Of a stretch of DNA of 64,000 bases, positions 46,663 through 57,292 are shown piece by piece. Source of the DNA: Moniliella sp. 'wahieum' (taxonomy: Eukaryota > Basidiomycota > Moniliellomycetes > Moniliellales > Moniliellaceae); assembly GCA_003971905.1 (NCBI GenBank), contig RSEE01000041.1:124001-188000 (forward strand), written 5' to 3'. How positions within the stretch are numbered: position 1 is the first letter of the stretch; each line of letters starts with the position of its first letter. A program made the position numbers and the translations under genes. A model generated the notes under the pieces. The model had not been told where the DNA came from. It did not search any database and was given only the letters and a program-made list of their open reading frames with translations.

Positions 46663-47843
46663 CGCGCCTGCGGGCATGCATGATGCATGACGCGGCAGCT
46701 GCGCAGAGGCATACGTCTGGCCACTGCATGACGGCCTCCGTGCGTGTCGAGCATGCGCATTATGCACACTGGTACTGAGCATGGTGCGCCGTGCTCCACC
46801 GCACTGCGCGTGCCGGGGGCCGTGCGTCGCACTCGCGGCCACCGCGGCCGAAGCTCGCTCGGTCGCTCGCACAGCGCTCGCCCGGGCAGCGCCGACACTG
46901 GCGCCGTGGCTGCTCACACGAGCACCGCGAGCAGCTGGGGGAACGGCACAGGGCCAGTCGAGGATGGGAGCGGGGATCTCCCGCCGTCACGCATCACGCG
47001 TCCTGCCTTGCAGGGCACCTGCCCTGCCTGCGCAGTGCTGCCCCCGCAGGCCCCCGCCTGCTGCTGTCCTGGCCAAACCTCGCTCCGGTGCATCGCCACC
47101 CGGCAGGGCTCGGCACAACAGGCAGGCGCATGTGTGCCTGTCCAATGAGCGTCTAGTACAATCCACAACGTCTGCCGAGCCAACGTAATGGGAAGCAGCA
47201 ACCCTGTCCTGCGCGCACCCCAAAAGCAGAGAACGGAAGCAGCGGGCGCGCACCGCGCGCACAGTATCTGTTCGAAAAGTACCGCCAGATGCGAACAACC
47301 AAATGCCCATGGCGCATGGTTGCCAGCACAGTCGTTGTCAATTTCTCTCGCTCGTCTGTCCTGCTTAAGGCCTAAACGCTCAGACTCTGTTGCGGTGGAA
47401 CTGCCTCCCTTTCACGCCCTCACGCCTCACGCCTCACGCCCTCTTGTCAGGGCGAGTCCCAGTCGGGAAATCGCACATTGCCATGATTGCATGGTTGCAA
47501 CCGGGTCTCTTCGCGCCGATCTTCATGCATATCATCTCAAGCATATCACCCATACCAAAGAGAGTTACCCACAGGACGACAACACTCAATTCCAGCACAC
47601 AGCGTCCAACTAGACCTCTTTGCCACCCATCTCCTCCTCCATCTCCCGATGTACCCCAGGCAAAGCAACACCCCTCCCTCCAGCCAAACCACGATGGTCG
47701 AAAGGAGGTCCCCGGATCCTGGTCCAATCGTCACCACAGTGCTCCCCCTCATATCTGCAGGGGTGACCTGATAATTATGATCGAGGTGGAGGGAGGGACT
47801 GCCGTCGCACACCAAATCGCTATGCGCTGTCCGGCTGGGATCA

Positions 47844-48137
47844 ATGAAAAAGTCTACAAGTGAGGAGGGTGGAGCTAAGCGTGGAGCGATAGTTTTTGCC
47901 TGGTCCGCCGATAAGGGCAGGGTGTGTATGACGAGACGTTGCGTCGATATGGTGGTGGAATGGGGAATGAACCGAAGTGGGTACTGTCGAATCAGAGAAG
48001 AGAATCAAGACGGCAAGCCGATAACAGCCGTGATTCTACTGCAAAATGGGAAGTCCGCAATCGTGTCATTCCAACAGGCAAACTATAGGTTCGCGCACAG
48101 GTATATACTTAGAGGGGAGACGGTACTAGTACTATAG
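47844..48137 (+). CDS. Unrecognised 97-residue ORF
   Basis: A single uninterrupted frame from ATG (AATGAAAAAG) to TAG encodes a basic, Cys-containing protein (for example TRRCVDMVVEWGMNRSGYCR and GKPITAVILLQNGKSAIVSF). No signal peptide, membrane segment or known motif is seen. It could be a chance ORF in a lower-GC stretch; the beta-strand-like alternation in the second half is the only sign that it might fold. Confidence 0.2.
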   Translation: MKKSTSEEGGAKRGAIVFAWSADKGRVCMTRRCVDMVVEWGMNRSGYCRIREENQDGKPITAVILLQNGKSAIVSFQQANYRFAHRYILRGETVLVL

Positions 48138-48160
48138 GTCCGGGTGGCAGTTTCCCTTTT

Positions 48161-48574
48161 TCAACGCACACAGGATATGGCCAGCAGGTGACGTTTCTGA
48201 TACTGTGTAAGAAAGATGTAGTGTGCGTGTTCCATCAATTGATTCTTGTGGTATGAGCGAGTGCAATCGGCTGGCTGCCGTAGGCAATCGAAGGTTATGG
48301 AGAGAAGGCGTGAGGTAAGTCTTCCCCCGCAAAGCAGCGGAGACGTAAAGACGGATTGGCGAGTGACGGACTCGCGCACAGTGGGCAGTATCTTGGCGAT
48401 GACCACATCCTGATCACTGTCTCGTCCCCGCACAAGAAACACAAAGAAGAGGCACGGAAAAGCGAGTCGCGCAGGCCCGACGCGTCGTGTCAGCCATAGC
48501 GGTTCGTCAGGTCGCCACAGCCTCATAAAGAGCTCATACCCCCCCGGGGTTGTTGCACAGGGGCCCTTGGACAC
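48161..48574 (-). CDS. Unrecognised minus-strand open frame
   Basis: The frame remains open upstream of 48574 to about 48650 and includes GGYELFMRLWRPDEPLWLTR and RGRDSDQDVVIAKILPTVRE, which look more protein-like than the surrounding translations. No ATG with good context or family match was recognised. It could be an exon of a decayed gene, or chance. Confidence 0.2.
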   Translation of the reverse strand: MSKGPCATTPGGYELFMRLWRPDEPLWLTRRVGPARLAFPCLFFVFLVRGRDSDQDVVIAKILPTVRESVTRQSVFTSPLLCGGRLTSRLLSITFDCLRQPADCTRSYHKNQLMEHAHYIFLTQYQKRHLLAISCVR

Positions 48575-49402
48575 CGAGTTTTGGGCATGTTATCGTCAAA
48601 CCGCCTTGAGGCGGGTGAGTCCCTCGAAGGAGAACATGGGACGAGGCGTATAGGATCCTCTGCTCTTGTGTGACGGTAGAATGGAGGGGTTTTATCTAAG
48701 CAACAAAACAGGGGCCTAGTACGCGGTTGACACAGCAGCGTGTCTTGGTGTTGCTCCTGGTTGGTGAGCATGGTCACAGCCTTACTGCGCCGTTGATCCA
48801 CCTCACGTATAGTGTCCCTCTCCCCTGCGGCACTTATTGAGAGGCGCGACTCCAGGGATGCCAGAAGTGCTCTTCAGGGTCCATGGCGATGCTAGAGGAG
48901 TTCTTCTTGTGAGGACGGGTAACTCCGGTAACTACCACTGCCTGTACGCTGTCCTTGTATTTGCGAGCGCAGGCGGGGTATGGCCAGGAAGGATCAGGCT
49001 GATCCCCAGGAAGCCAACGTCCAACCCTGTCCACCCCCCGTCGGGATCGATGGCCAACGTGAAAGTTGCAAATGGGCGGGGCAAATGCGGCGACAGAAGG
49101 CGGGGGCTGCTCGGCCCCGCGCGGCGCCGCCAAGCAGAGAGCCGGGTGGAGCACTGGTGGGGCCCAATCCTCCTCGAATACAACGCCCCTTCTTTGCCGG
49201 CCCCATATCGTAATCGCCAATCATTAATCACAAATCCATTCATTCAAACCCATTAGCCTCGCCCCTCCCTGGCCTCATATCGATCGTAGTGGCAGGCGGC
49301 ATGTCTGACGCCTAATGTGGGGTCTGGCTTATCTATGTGCGCTGTCCATATGTGCCAAAAGCCACACATGTGCCGGCCTCCTACTTTTGGCTCCCCCGCC
49401 AT

Positions 49403-49410
49403 TATATAAA
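49403..49410 (+). promoter_or_regulatory. TATA box of the DUF3237 gene
   Basis: TATATAAA sits about 240 bp upstream of the ATG at 49648 and is followed by a pyrimidine-rich leader. Confidence 0.5.
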
Positions 49411-49647
49411 ACCACTGGCCAACACACTGCAGTTCAGGATTCCCCCCCCGCCCTCCGCACCTACCATTCTCAAGTGACGCCAGTCATCGTCGTCAACGGC
49501 CATCCCTCCTCTGTTCTCTCTTCGGCTGCTTCTCCGGCATCTGTGCCAATACAACGTGCGCACTCCATCCGAGACCCATTGGTCAAAGCTACTTTCCCTC
49601 TATCTCTCCTCTCTCCGTTTCCCTCCTATTCTTCTTTGTCTCGCGTC

Positions 49648-50265
49648 ATGTGGGGGTGGAGGTACTTCTCGATCGTTCTGCTGGGCAACAGCTTGATCTT
49701 AAGCTGTGCCCGGCTCGCCCTGGCGGCCAATTGCACCTCGTCGTCCAGCACCTCAAACCACACCGCTTCCCCTTGCTCTGTATGGGGGAAAAGATCTTCG
49801 ACCCAGTCCAGGTGGAGCACGTGATGGACTTGGTGGTGACCTGCTCCGACCCGTCGTCCCCGGTCCGTCCAACCATAGCGCCGACGGGATTCGGGACGCC
49901 TACTGGCCCATTGTTGGTGGCCGCGCCGATGGGCCTAACTTTCATGCGAGCGTCGTGCCCGGGGGGCTGACTTACCTCTGGTCCGACCCGATGGTGTGTA
50001 CACAGTCAATGCGCTGTATCGACTCCTTACGGACGATGGACAACAAATTGTCATTCATGATCCTGGGATGGAGTACCCCACGGCCGATCCCAATGCGTTC
50101 AAGATGCGGGTCAGTCCAACGTTTATTGCGCCCGAGGGCAAGTATGCCTGGCTCAACCAAAACTTGTTTGTGGGCAACCTGATCATTCCTGCTCCCGAGG
50201 GTTACCGCCTGGCCAAGAATGAGCACGAGAACGACCGCTTGATCCAGATCTGGAGGGTGTATTGA
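49648..50265 (+). CDS. Secreted DUF3237 (UPF0311) family protein
   Basis: DUF3237 proteins are small beta-barrel proteins of unknown function, common in bacteria and fungi. The ATG at 49648 opens a signal peptide (FSIVLLGNSLILSCARLALA). The domain is split over frames: EHVMDLVVTCSDP, then SNHSADGIRDAYWPIVGGRA and DGPNFHASVVPGG, then GVYTVNALYRLLTDDGQQIV, IHDPGMEYP, FKMRVSPTFIAPEGKYAWLN and QNLFVGNLIIPAPEGYRLAK. It ends RLIQIWRVY with TGA 50263-50265. About 205 residues is longer than the roughly 150-residue domain because of the leader. The catalytic or binding function is not known. Frame changes occur near 49730-49860 and 49990. Confidence 0.85.
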
Positions 50266-51192
50266 GAGAAAGGTGGACGTCTTTCAGTAATCTTGATGTT
50301 GAATGACATGTGTTCCCCAATCCGTTTGTAACTGGCGTGGCCCGAAGAGGGGGAGATATGTCTATAGTCTTAGTCACTAAGGTGGAATCCATGCACATGT
50401 AACAAGGTCGGGGGTGAGTATTATAGTAGGACAAGTAACAAAATGATAACCTGTAACAATAAGGGGCCTTATGCAAACAGACTCACTCTTACAAAGAGAA
50501 CAGCAGGCGAGATAGCGAAGTGGTTAACGCGCTGTTCAGGCTAATCTGAACCGCAGTCCTCCGGGGCGTGGGTTCGAATCCCACTCTCGTCAGTTTTTTT
50601 GCTGGGCATATCCGAAACAGACAGACATCTAATGCACACTTCTTCAGGCTCCTCGTACACCTTTGCCTTGTACCAAGTTCTCGCCATTCCCCACCCCCTT
50701 TGTTTTGTTTTCCTTGGACCTGGTCCAAGGTGTTTTAAACTGCATGCCCACACTGCGTTCCCAAAACAGTTTGTGGCTCAACGCTATCAATGTGGAGCTT
50801 CTCACGGAGAGGGAGAACCGACAGCCCACGTGCCTAGTATGACGAAAAGGTATGCCCCGGGCTGTAGATGCTGAAGCCCGAACCTCAGGCCTCAGGCTAA
50901 GGCCCCAGGGCGTGATGTTTTAACTCCATGGTTTCTGCGCTCCCGTTCTCTCCCGGCTTTGCATAGTGAAACCCCAAAGCTAATAACCGCTTCTAAACCG
51001 TACCAGATAGATGTAAGCTATGAGGGAAGGTCGGTCGGGCATCACATAGACGTTTTTCTTTCCCTTTACACATCGTTCCCATTTGATGAGGTTTAGCGAT
51101 TATCAAGATCATCGCATCCATTGAAAATGGATTTTTGAGGATCTTAACGACCATACGACAAAGGTGGCTGGCAAGACTAGAACGGTGTGAAT
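50266..51192. other. Convergent intergenic region with one tRNA
   Basis: This lies between the DUF3237 gene (plus) and TCTP (minus). Apart from the tRNA-Leu listed separately, nothing is recognised. Confidence 0.5.
50506..50592 (+). tRNA. tRNA-Leu (anticodon CAG) with a short intron
   Basis: The acceptor GGCGAGA pairs with TCTCGTC, discriminator A. The D stem is GCG/CGC with loop AAGTGGTTAA. The leucine-type variable arm (TCCTCCGGGGC) and T arm GTGGG-TTCGAAT-CCCAC are clear. The anticodon region reads TTCAGG and is followed by an intron containing CTGAA, complementary to the anticodon loop. The anticodon stem is one base short (CTGT/CGCAG), probably a sequencing deletion. A T-run follows. 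Confidence 0.82.
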
Positions 51193-51763
51193 TTACACCT
51201 TCTCAACCTTGAGGCCGTCCTTCCAGAAGATGAAGGTGGGCGTAACGCCGTCTTCCTTCCAGCCACCGAGGACAACCATGGCGTCGGGGTTCATCGAGGA
51301 ACCAGTGTAGAAGTCGTACTCCTTGAAGTTGCCAATGACCTTAGCAAATGCGGCAGCGCCCTTCTCGAAGGCAGGGACACGGTCCGGGTTGGTCTCCTGG
51401 AGCTTGGCCTTGATCTCCTTCATGTAGGACTTGAGGTAGCCGACGTAGCCCTTCTTGTCAAACGAAGTCTGCTGCAAGTCGGCAGCGTTGACAATGTTGA
51501 TGACCGTCTTGGCGCCGTCCTCGAGATCCTCGTCACCACCCTCAGCGGAGGGGTTGCCACCAATGTCGACCTCACCGTCCTTGATGGTGATCTGCTTACC
51601 CTCGAGGACGTAGACGACATCGTCGACCTCCTCCATGGGGTAGGAGTCCGAGAAGAGCTCGTCGCCACTGAGAATGTCGGTGTAAAGCTGAAGGAGGAGA
51701 ACATCAGTATGGCCATCCAGAAAAGAGTAGGTGAGCAGGAGTGAGAATGGGACACACCTTCAT
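51193..51763 (-). CDS. TMA19: Translationally controlled tumor protein homolog (TCTP/Tma19)
   Basis: TCTP is an abundant, conserved cytosolic protein that associates with ribosomes and with growth control, and in yeast with stressed mitochondria. The gene is intact. Exon 1 encodes only Met-Lys (ATG at 51763); a 71-bp intron (51687-51757) follows. Exon 2 reads LYTDILSGDELFSDSYPMEE, VDDVVYVLEGKQITIKDGEV, IGGNPSAEGGDEDLEDG, TSFDKKGYVGYLKSYMKEIK and FYTGSSMNPDAMVVLGGWKE, ending FIFWKDGLKVEKV with TAA at 51193-51195. The length of about 166 residues matches the family. A one- or two-codon first exon is common for highly expressed genes. Its long upstream flank is shared with the divergent NBR1-like gene. 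Confidence 0.97.
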
Positions 51764-53014
51764 TGTGAGGAGGGGGCCAGAGTGGTGGTGAGAAAGCGAG
51801 AAGGGGGCGAGAGCAGAAAATGCGAAAAAAACTGGCGCGCTCTCGCGGCCGAAAATGGCCCCTCCGCCCAGCCACTCTGGCACTGGTCCAGTGTCCACGC
51901 ACTGGGCCCGCACTGGAGCGGCACTGGGGCGGCAGAGCTCGTATACTGGCGCTGTGCTGGAAGGATCTACTTACCTAATTTGTCTTCCAGCCCCACGGCT
52001 GCGTTGACATTTGAAGTTGAAAGTGAAGCTGGCATGGCCCGTGGCGCGTAGGATCACGTGGATACTGAAACGTTCAGCCTTTTCCCGACCAAGCCTGGCT
52101 CCACTAATAGGTTCCACTCCATATAATGCCCTGGCGTTGCACCTTTTCTCTCCGGTGGTTTGACAACCGGTAAATGAGCCCACGAAAGACCACAAGGCCA
52201 AGCGCACTGCACTCATTCCAATGCTAGCCCATCGACACAGCAGATCCGACACAGAAGCATTCCTACCAACGACCGAGCACGACTCGCAGCCGCGGCGTCC
52301 AATGCGAAATAAGCAACCTCTGACAGGAACAAAAGGCTGTTGATCCGGCCAAAGGTGGGATGCACAGCTGGTCCCTCACTCCTTCACAAAGGCTGCTAGT
52401 ACCACCAACTTGCCCCAGCCCAGCTCTGGCTCGAATTCGGAGCGGAACTAGGACTTACCGCCCGTACTTCTCTCTCGCTTTCATTATTCACGGGATGCGG
52501 AGATGAGAATGACTATTGCCTTAGGAGCCAACTCTGGCATGAAATAGAGGTCATTGACTTGCACTCTGGGCAGTTCTCACCGCACTCACCTCCTCTTCGG
52601 GAGTGGGATACTTAGCGGCAGGCATATTGTTGGTAGAAGCAGGTGCAGTTGAAGCAAACAGCTATGTCCAACCACACACTGAAAAGAAATGTGGTGGCGC
52701 CATCATTAGAAATCGGCGTGGAAAAATGAGTCGCCCTAGTCACGCACGTCTGCTCTGTCCATGTTGGAGACCGGGTGAAAGAAGCCAGTGGGAGCAACCG
52801 ATGGCCTCGCTGACGGGCTGGACTGGAGAGCGTTGGGACTGTTGTGCATGTGCTCTCGAACGTATTAGATAGCCGCCACAGAAATACAATCACTACCAAT
52901 CCATATCCGCAGCACGTGGAATTCCGCCTATCTCCGATCGAGGACTAATTATGTGCTACGCAGCGCCACTGCGGCCCCGTCGCTGCGATCGGCTGCCACC
53001 ATCTCCCGCCGACC
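51764..53014. other. Divergent intergenic region (TCTP / NBR1-like)
   Basis: This is 1.25 kb between two divergent starts. No credible coding or RNA feature was seen; short ORFs at 51,971-52,252 and 52,612-52,899 have no family features. Confidence 0.5.
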
Positions 53015-56000
53015 ATGTCGAGTACCGGCTCGTCCGGCTCGTCCTATCCGAGCACCGCGGCGGGAAACTCCGGCGCTTCAGGCATCTCAGGGTCGACGTC
53101 GGTTGCGACGGGCGTGCCGCTTGTCGTCAAGTGTGCCGCGGCCGACGGACGCACCAAACGTCTGCATTTTGCCTCAGCCGGTACGGCTGGGTACTTGCCG
53201 GTGCGGCGGCGGATCGCAAGAAGCCTGCAGCTGTACGATGACTGGGCTGCGCAGACCTGGACCGCCACCCAAGGGTCGCGCTGTGTTCGACTTATCGTAC
53301 GTCGACGACGACGGCGAGGTGTGCGATGTGGCGTGCCAGGAGGATTGGGAGGATGCACTCTCCTTCTTCTGCCCTTCGTTTTTGTGGGATGCTCTTTGGA
53401 TCCGGGATTAGCCAGCGAGCTGGAAGGATCCCACGTCGTTGAATTCGCCTGTCTGCCAAGATGCGCACAAGTTTTTCTCTGAGTGATTGGGGTACCGAGA
53501 GCGAGTTGGGCGGAGGGTTGTCCCAACACACACTCTCTTCACATGCCATTGGCAGCTCTGTCCCCTCCAGCCGACATGGGGAATGGGAATCGGAGCATTC
53601 CTGGTACCGAACAGGAGGCGCCTTACGTATCTCAGCCTGATACCTTCAGTCCATTTCATCCCCCGAGTTCCCCCGACCCTGCCGACCTGGTAAGCCTTGA
53701 TGATCGGCGCAAGGTGCGATTCAGCAGCCAGATCATCCCCCCCTCAGTGATGGGAATGGGAGCACGCTGACCTTCACTCGAAGGTGTCCTCAGAGAGTGG
53801 AAGCAGACTCGACATGGATCGAGAGCCACCACGTCGTCCCTCTCACTTGGCGGGGCAGCGTCGTCAAACAATGGGTCCTTGGCATCCCTTGACCTAGGAC
53901 CCCGCCCTACCATCCAGCCGTCCCCGTGGGGAAAGTCACAAAGTAACAAGCCCCTTCCTCTATCGCCTGGTACAGCCGGAGCAACATCTTCTCGGAGCGG
54001 TTCTTCGTCCCCGGATGAATCCCCTCCCGTTTCGCAGCGCGTCAGTATGGAGTCTCCTACCGGGCCAGCACAGAGGGATTCGTCTTCGATGATGGGCTGT
54101 CCCAGTTGGGCATTCGTTCGGAGCTGGGTACTAGGAGTGTTACTGGGACGGATCTGTCCAGGGCGTTGCGGGTGGACGCGCGGGACGATATGTCGGATGT
54201 GATTGAGGGACAGCGACTTCCGCTTTCTTCGCTGCATGTGTCAGATGTGGATGCGCTCGGGCTGAGGCTCCGTCGGGACTTAGCAACATGCCTGATCTCC
54301 GAACCGCGTCATCTCAGCAGGCCGAGTCGGTCCTTTCCCTCACCCACTCTGTCATCTCCGAGGTCTCTGGCGGAGTCTACTACACTGGGGAGGATTTGCT
54401 CTCGGATCTGGCGTATAACCGCAACGCCCCATCAACTTCCCGAAAGTGGTGCCAGCGTTCCAGACCGCTCTCACCGCTTCGCCTCAACGGATGGGAAGAA
54501 AACCAAGTTCACTCGCTTTGGCGCAGCCGACGCTGTCTTTCTCGAAATTTGTCAGCGCTCCCCACCTCCTCCTGGAAGCGAGTCTGGCTCCTCCAGTACC
54601 GTCAAGGGAGGTGCCTCTTGTCGAGCGATCCAGTGGTACCCCCCATGAATACAGCTGCAGCCAATGCCGTTCCCCTTTGGGTGGGAGCGAAGGTATGGGC
54701 CTGCGATACGTGTGCGACATGTGTGGACCTCGACGTTTCGGGGGTGGACATTCCTCCTCTCAGCCACAGTCTAGCTCGGTCAAGGCGGATGGATTTGAGA
54801 CAGCATCGTCGATTACTTCGCCGGCATCGTCCGTGTTGGCTTCGCCCAAACAGAAAACGATGGGGTACGAATTGTGGCAGTATGCATCTCGGTGCACGGA
54901 GCAGAGCATGTGGCCCAAACCGCTCCCAATGGCCCCTCCACCCTTGCTCCACATCCTGATCGCCAACGATTACACGCTTTTACGAGCTCATGTGGAACGA
55001 GATGAAAAGGCCTGGTTCCCATTGAAGAGCAGGCGGATGGGAAATGCTCTGCTTGCTCTCGTAGCGAATGGAGAGGAGGTCATTACCGTTGCTCTCAGTG
55101 CGATGGGTTCCACCTCTGTGGTGTCTGCTTCATGGCTGTGGATCGATTGTAAGTACCCCACCCCCTTCCCCGCCTCCTTATTTTCACCCTTGCTAACTCA
55201 TCTACAGACATGCCTTGCATCTTTTCACGCGTCTCCCTACGCCGGCACCCTCTGCCTCTGCCTCTGCTGCAGTGCCGATTGCGAATAGCTCAGTCGTGCA
55301 AACTGGTAAGGACCCCACCGACGCTGTTCACGGCGGTGTCGCGTGTGCCTCGTGTGGACAATACCCGATTGTAGGGGTACGGGTCCACTGCATATCTTGC
55401 CCGGAGGAGAGACTTTTGTGCGGTGTGCGACGAACGTGGGCTGTCCCTACGACAGAATCGGAGACGAGGCCCTTTACTCCCGGACGGACAGCGCCGACAG
55501 AACCGCTCCCACCTCACTCGCAGCAGCACATTTGTCTCAAACTCACGACGCCGATCGATAAACGGAATGCACGGAGTGCGGCAGCAGCCTTGGAGCAAGC
55601 CGCAGACCGTCTCCTCCGGCGTGCTCTCCGCGGTCCTGTATATCCCTGGCAAGCACCTCCCCCACAGCTGCCTGTCCCCACCCTTGATCCGGGGAACCCC
55701 CCATTCGGTGCGCCAGACACGCACTCGGTGGTAGCGCACTCGGCCTCGTCCCATATGCAACGAGGACGAGGAGATGATCCCATTCTTCCCCCAGTGCAAC
55801 TCGTGTGGGAAATCGTTTGCGGGTGGGGTACGGTATCTCTGTTCGCGCTGCCCTGTCGAGGGGACGGGGGGTACAACCTTTGTTCATCGTGTGAGCCGTA
55901 CTCGCTTTTGGTTCACAATCCCACCCATATTTTCCTCAAGATCAACCGGTCTTACAGCATGGTTCCCACGCGGCAGGTACCTTTGTGCCGCCACTTTACT

Positions 56001-56656
56001 CAAAGGAGGCCGTCATTCCGAGGTTGATTCGCCCGCCGCCGAAAGGCTGTGGGACGCACTGCTCGATACTTCAGGGTTATCCACTATTGATGCACGACGA
56101 CGTTTAGCACCCTTGGCTGTGGATCCCTGCAGACCACCCTCTGCGGGAAAAGGTGCCACGGATCCTCACTCTCCGAGTGCAACTGCACCATGCCATGCTG
56201 GCAGCTGGTCCGGCCGCCGGTGCAGCCGAGTTGGGGCCCGTGTCGGCGGGTGGGGAAGAGAGCGAGGCAGAGACAGAGACTCCACTCTCTGTTTCAGAGC
56301 GCGCTCATCCCGCCCCCACACCCCTGGACGCGTACAGCAAGTGGTCCACTCGCTCCTATCCGAGCTGCATCTGGTGCCGGTCAATCAGCTGATGCACGTG
56401 TATATGTGTGCGACAGCTGCTTTGATGTGGTGGAAGGGGCATGGCTTCGATGCGCAAACTGCACCGAATCCGTGGACTTGTGCGCTCGCTGTGAGATGCG
56501 TGCTGACCACGACGCGTCGCATGTATTTGCTGTTTTAAGCAGTCCATTGATCCAGGGCTCTTCCGTTCTCTCGTCGATCACGCGCCCACCAACAATGCGT
56601 TGGGCCAAGCTTCGGGGCCGTATCGTGCCCTGTTGCCCTCGCTCTTGTTTGAATGA
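53015..56656 (+). CDS. PB1 and multi-ZZ zinc-finger protein, NBR1/p62-like
   Basis: PB1 plus ZZ is the architecture of NBR1/p62-type selective-autophagy receptors. The ATG at 53015 (GACCATGTCG) opens a Ser/Gly-rich start. PB1 follows: PLVVKCAAADGRTKRLHFAS and the acidic OPCA-type strand LSYVDDDGEVCDVACQEDWE. A Ser/Pro-rich linker (about 53560-54550) leads to ZZ-like modules: CSQCRSPLGG.GLRYVCDMC (partial); CSACSRSEWRGGHYRCSQCD with FHLCGVCF and HALH, crossing an intron at 55149-55207; CASCGQYPIVGVRVHCISCP with CAVCDERGL; QCNSCGKSFAGGVRYLCSRC with YNLCSSCE and HIFLKI; and VYVCDSCFDVVEGAWLRCAN with LCARCEMRADHDASHVF. The end reads YRALLPSLLFE, TGA 56654-56656. No FW (NBR1) or UBA domain was recognised. 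Several frame changes occur. Another multi-ZZ function remains possible. Confidence 0.75.
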
Positions 56657-57061
56657 GCGCTTGGGTAGGGGTTGCGCACCGATTCCACGCGGGGCGGCAG
56701 CGAGCCATACGGGAGCAACGCTGTAATGGCACCAACTCTCCTATTTAAAACTGCCCGACCTGCCTGACTTCGTACCCAAATAGGAACCGGTTTACCATAT
56801 GTCACGGATTGCTTTCATGCTGGCCTTCGTGCCGCCCACCTCTACTCCATACCAGTGCAGGCACTATAACTACAGAAGATCGCCCCTTACCACGTCCAAC
56901 CTTAACTTCCTCAGTAGCGACAACCCGTCAATAGCAGTGAGCGGTCATGGGAGTGCATTGAAATGCAGGAGTAGCCATGGCGCGCCAAGGGCAAGGGCCA
57001 AGTCGGCCGAGCTTTTGGCAGTCGAAAAGGACAAGGGGGGTAGCCCCCCGCGATGCCCCCC
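56657..57061. other. Convergent intergenic gap
   Basis: This separates the 3' ends of the NBR1-like gene and RPS29. Nothing recognised. Confidence 0.5.
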
Positions 57062-57292
57062 TTAGCGGTACTTGGCAAAGCCAATCGCGGCCGCCTTCTC
57101 GCGGAAGCACTGGCGGCAGATGTCCAAGCCGTACTTGCGGATGATACCGCCCTGGTTGGCGCAGACGCGGCTACATCATGTGGGTCAGCATCGAGGCGGA
57201 GGGAAAAAAGCAAGTGGAAGAGACACATACCACTGGCGGCTGCCCTTGCCGTGCTTGCGGGGGTGAGAGAACCAAACGTTAGCGTGCGCCAT
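57062..57292 (-). CDS. RPS29: 40S ribosomal protein S29 (uS14)
   Basis: uS14 is a zinc-binding protein of the small-subunit head, needed for 40S assembly. The gene is intact. Exon 1 reads [20 protein letters not shown] and splits a Cys codon; intron 57171-57230 (GTATGT, GATGTAG acceptor); exon 2 reads [20 protein letters not shown] and [15 protein letters not shown], with TAA at 57062-57064. The four zinc Cys (QCRVC, ICRQC) are present and the 56-residue length is exact for the family. The 5' leader appears to contain a second, longer intron (57305-57587; GTATGT donor, TTCTTCAG acceptor) just upstream of the ATG, as is common for ribosomal protein genes. Confidence 0.97.

Larger units (their letters stand above)
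46584..49647. other. 3 kb region without a confident gene
   Basis: The stretch at 46,750-47,120 is extremely GC-rich. Two weak ORFs are listed separately (47,844-48,137 plus; 48,161-48,574 minus). The last 250 bp is the promoter and leader of the DUF3237 gene. No RNA gene or transposon remnant was recognised. Confidence 0.45.
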
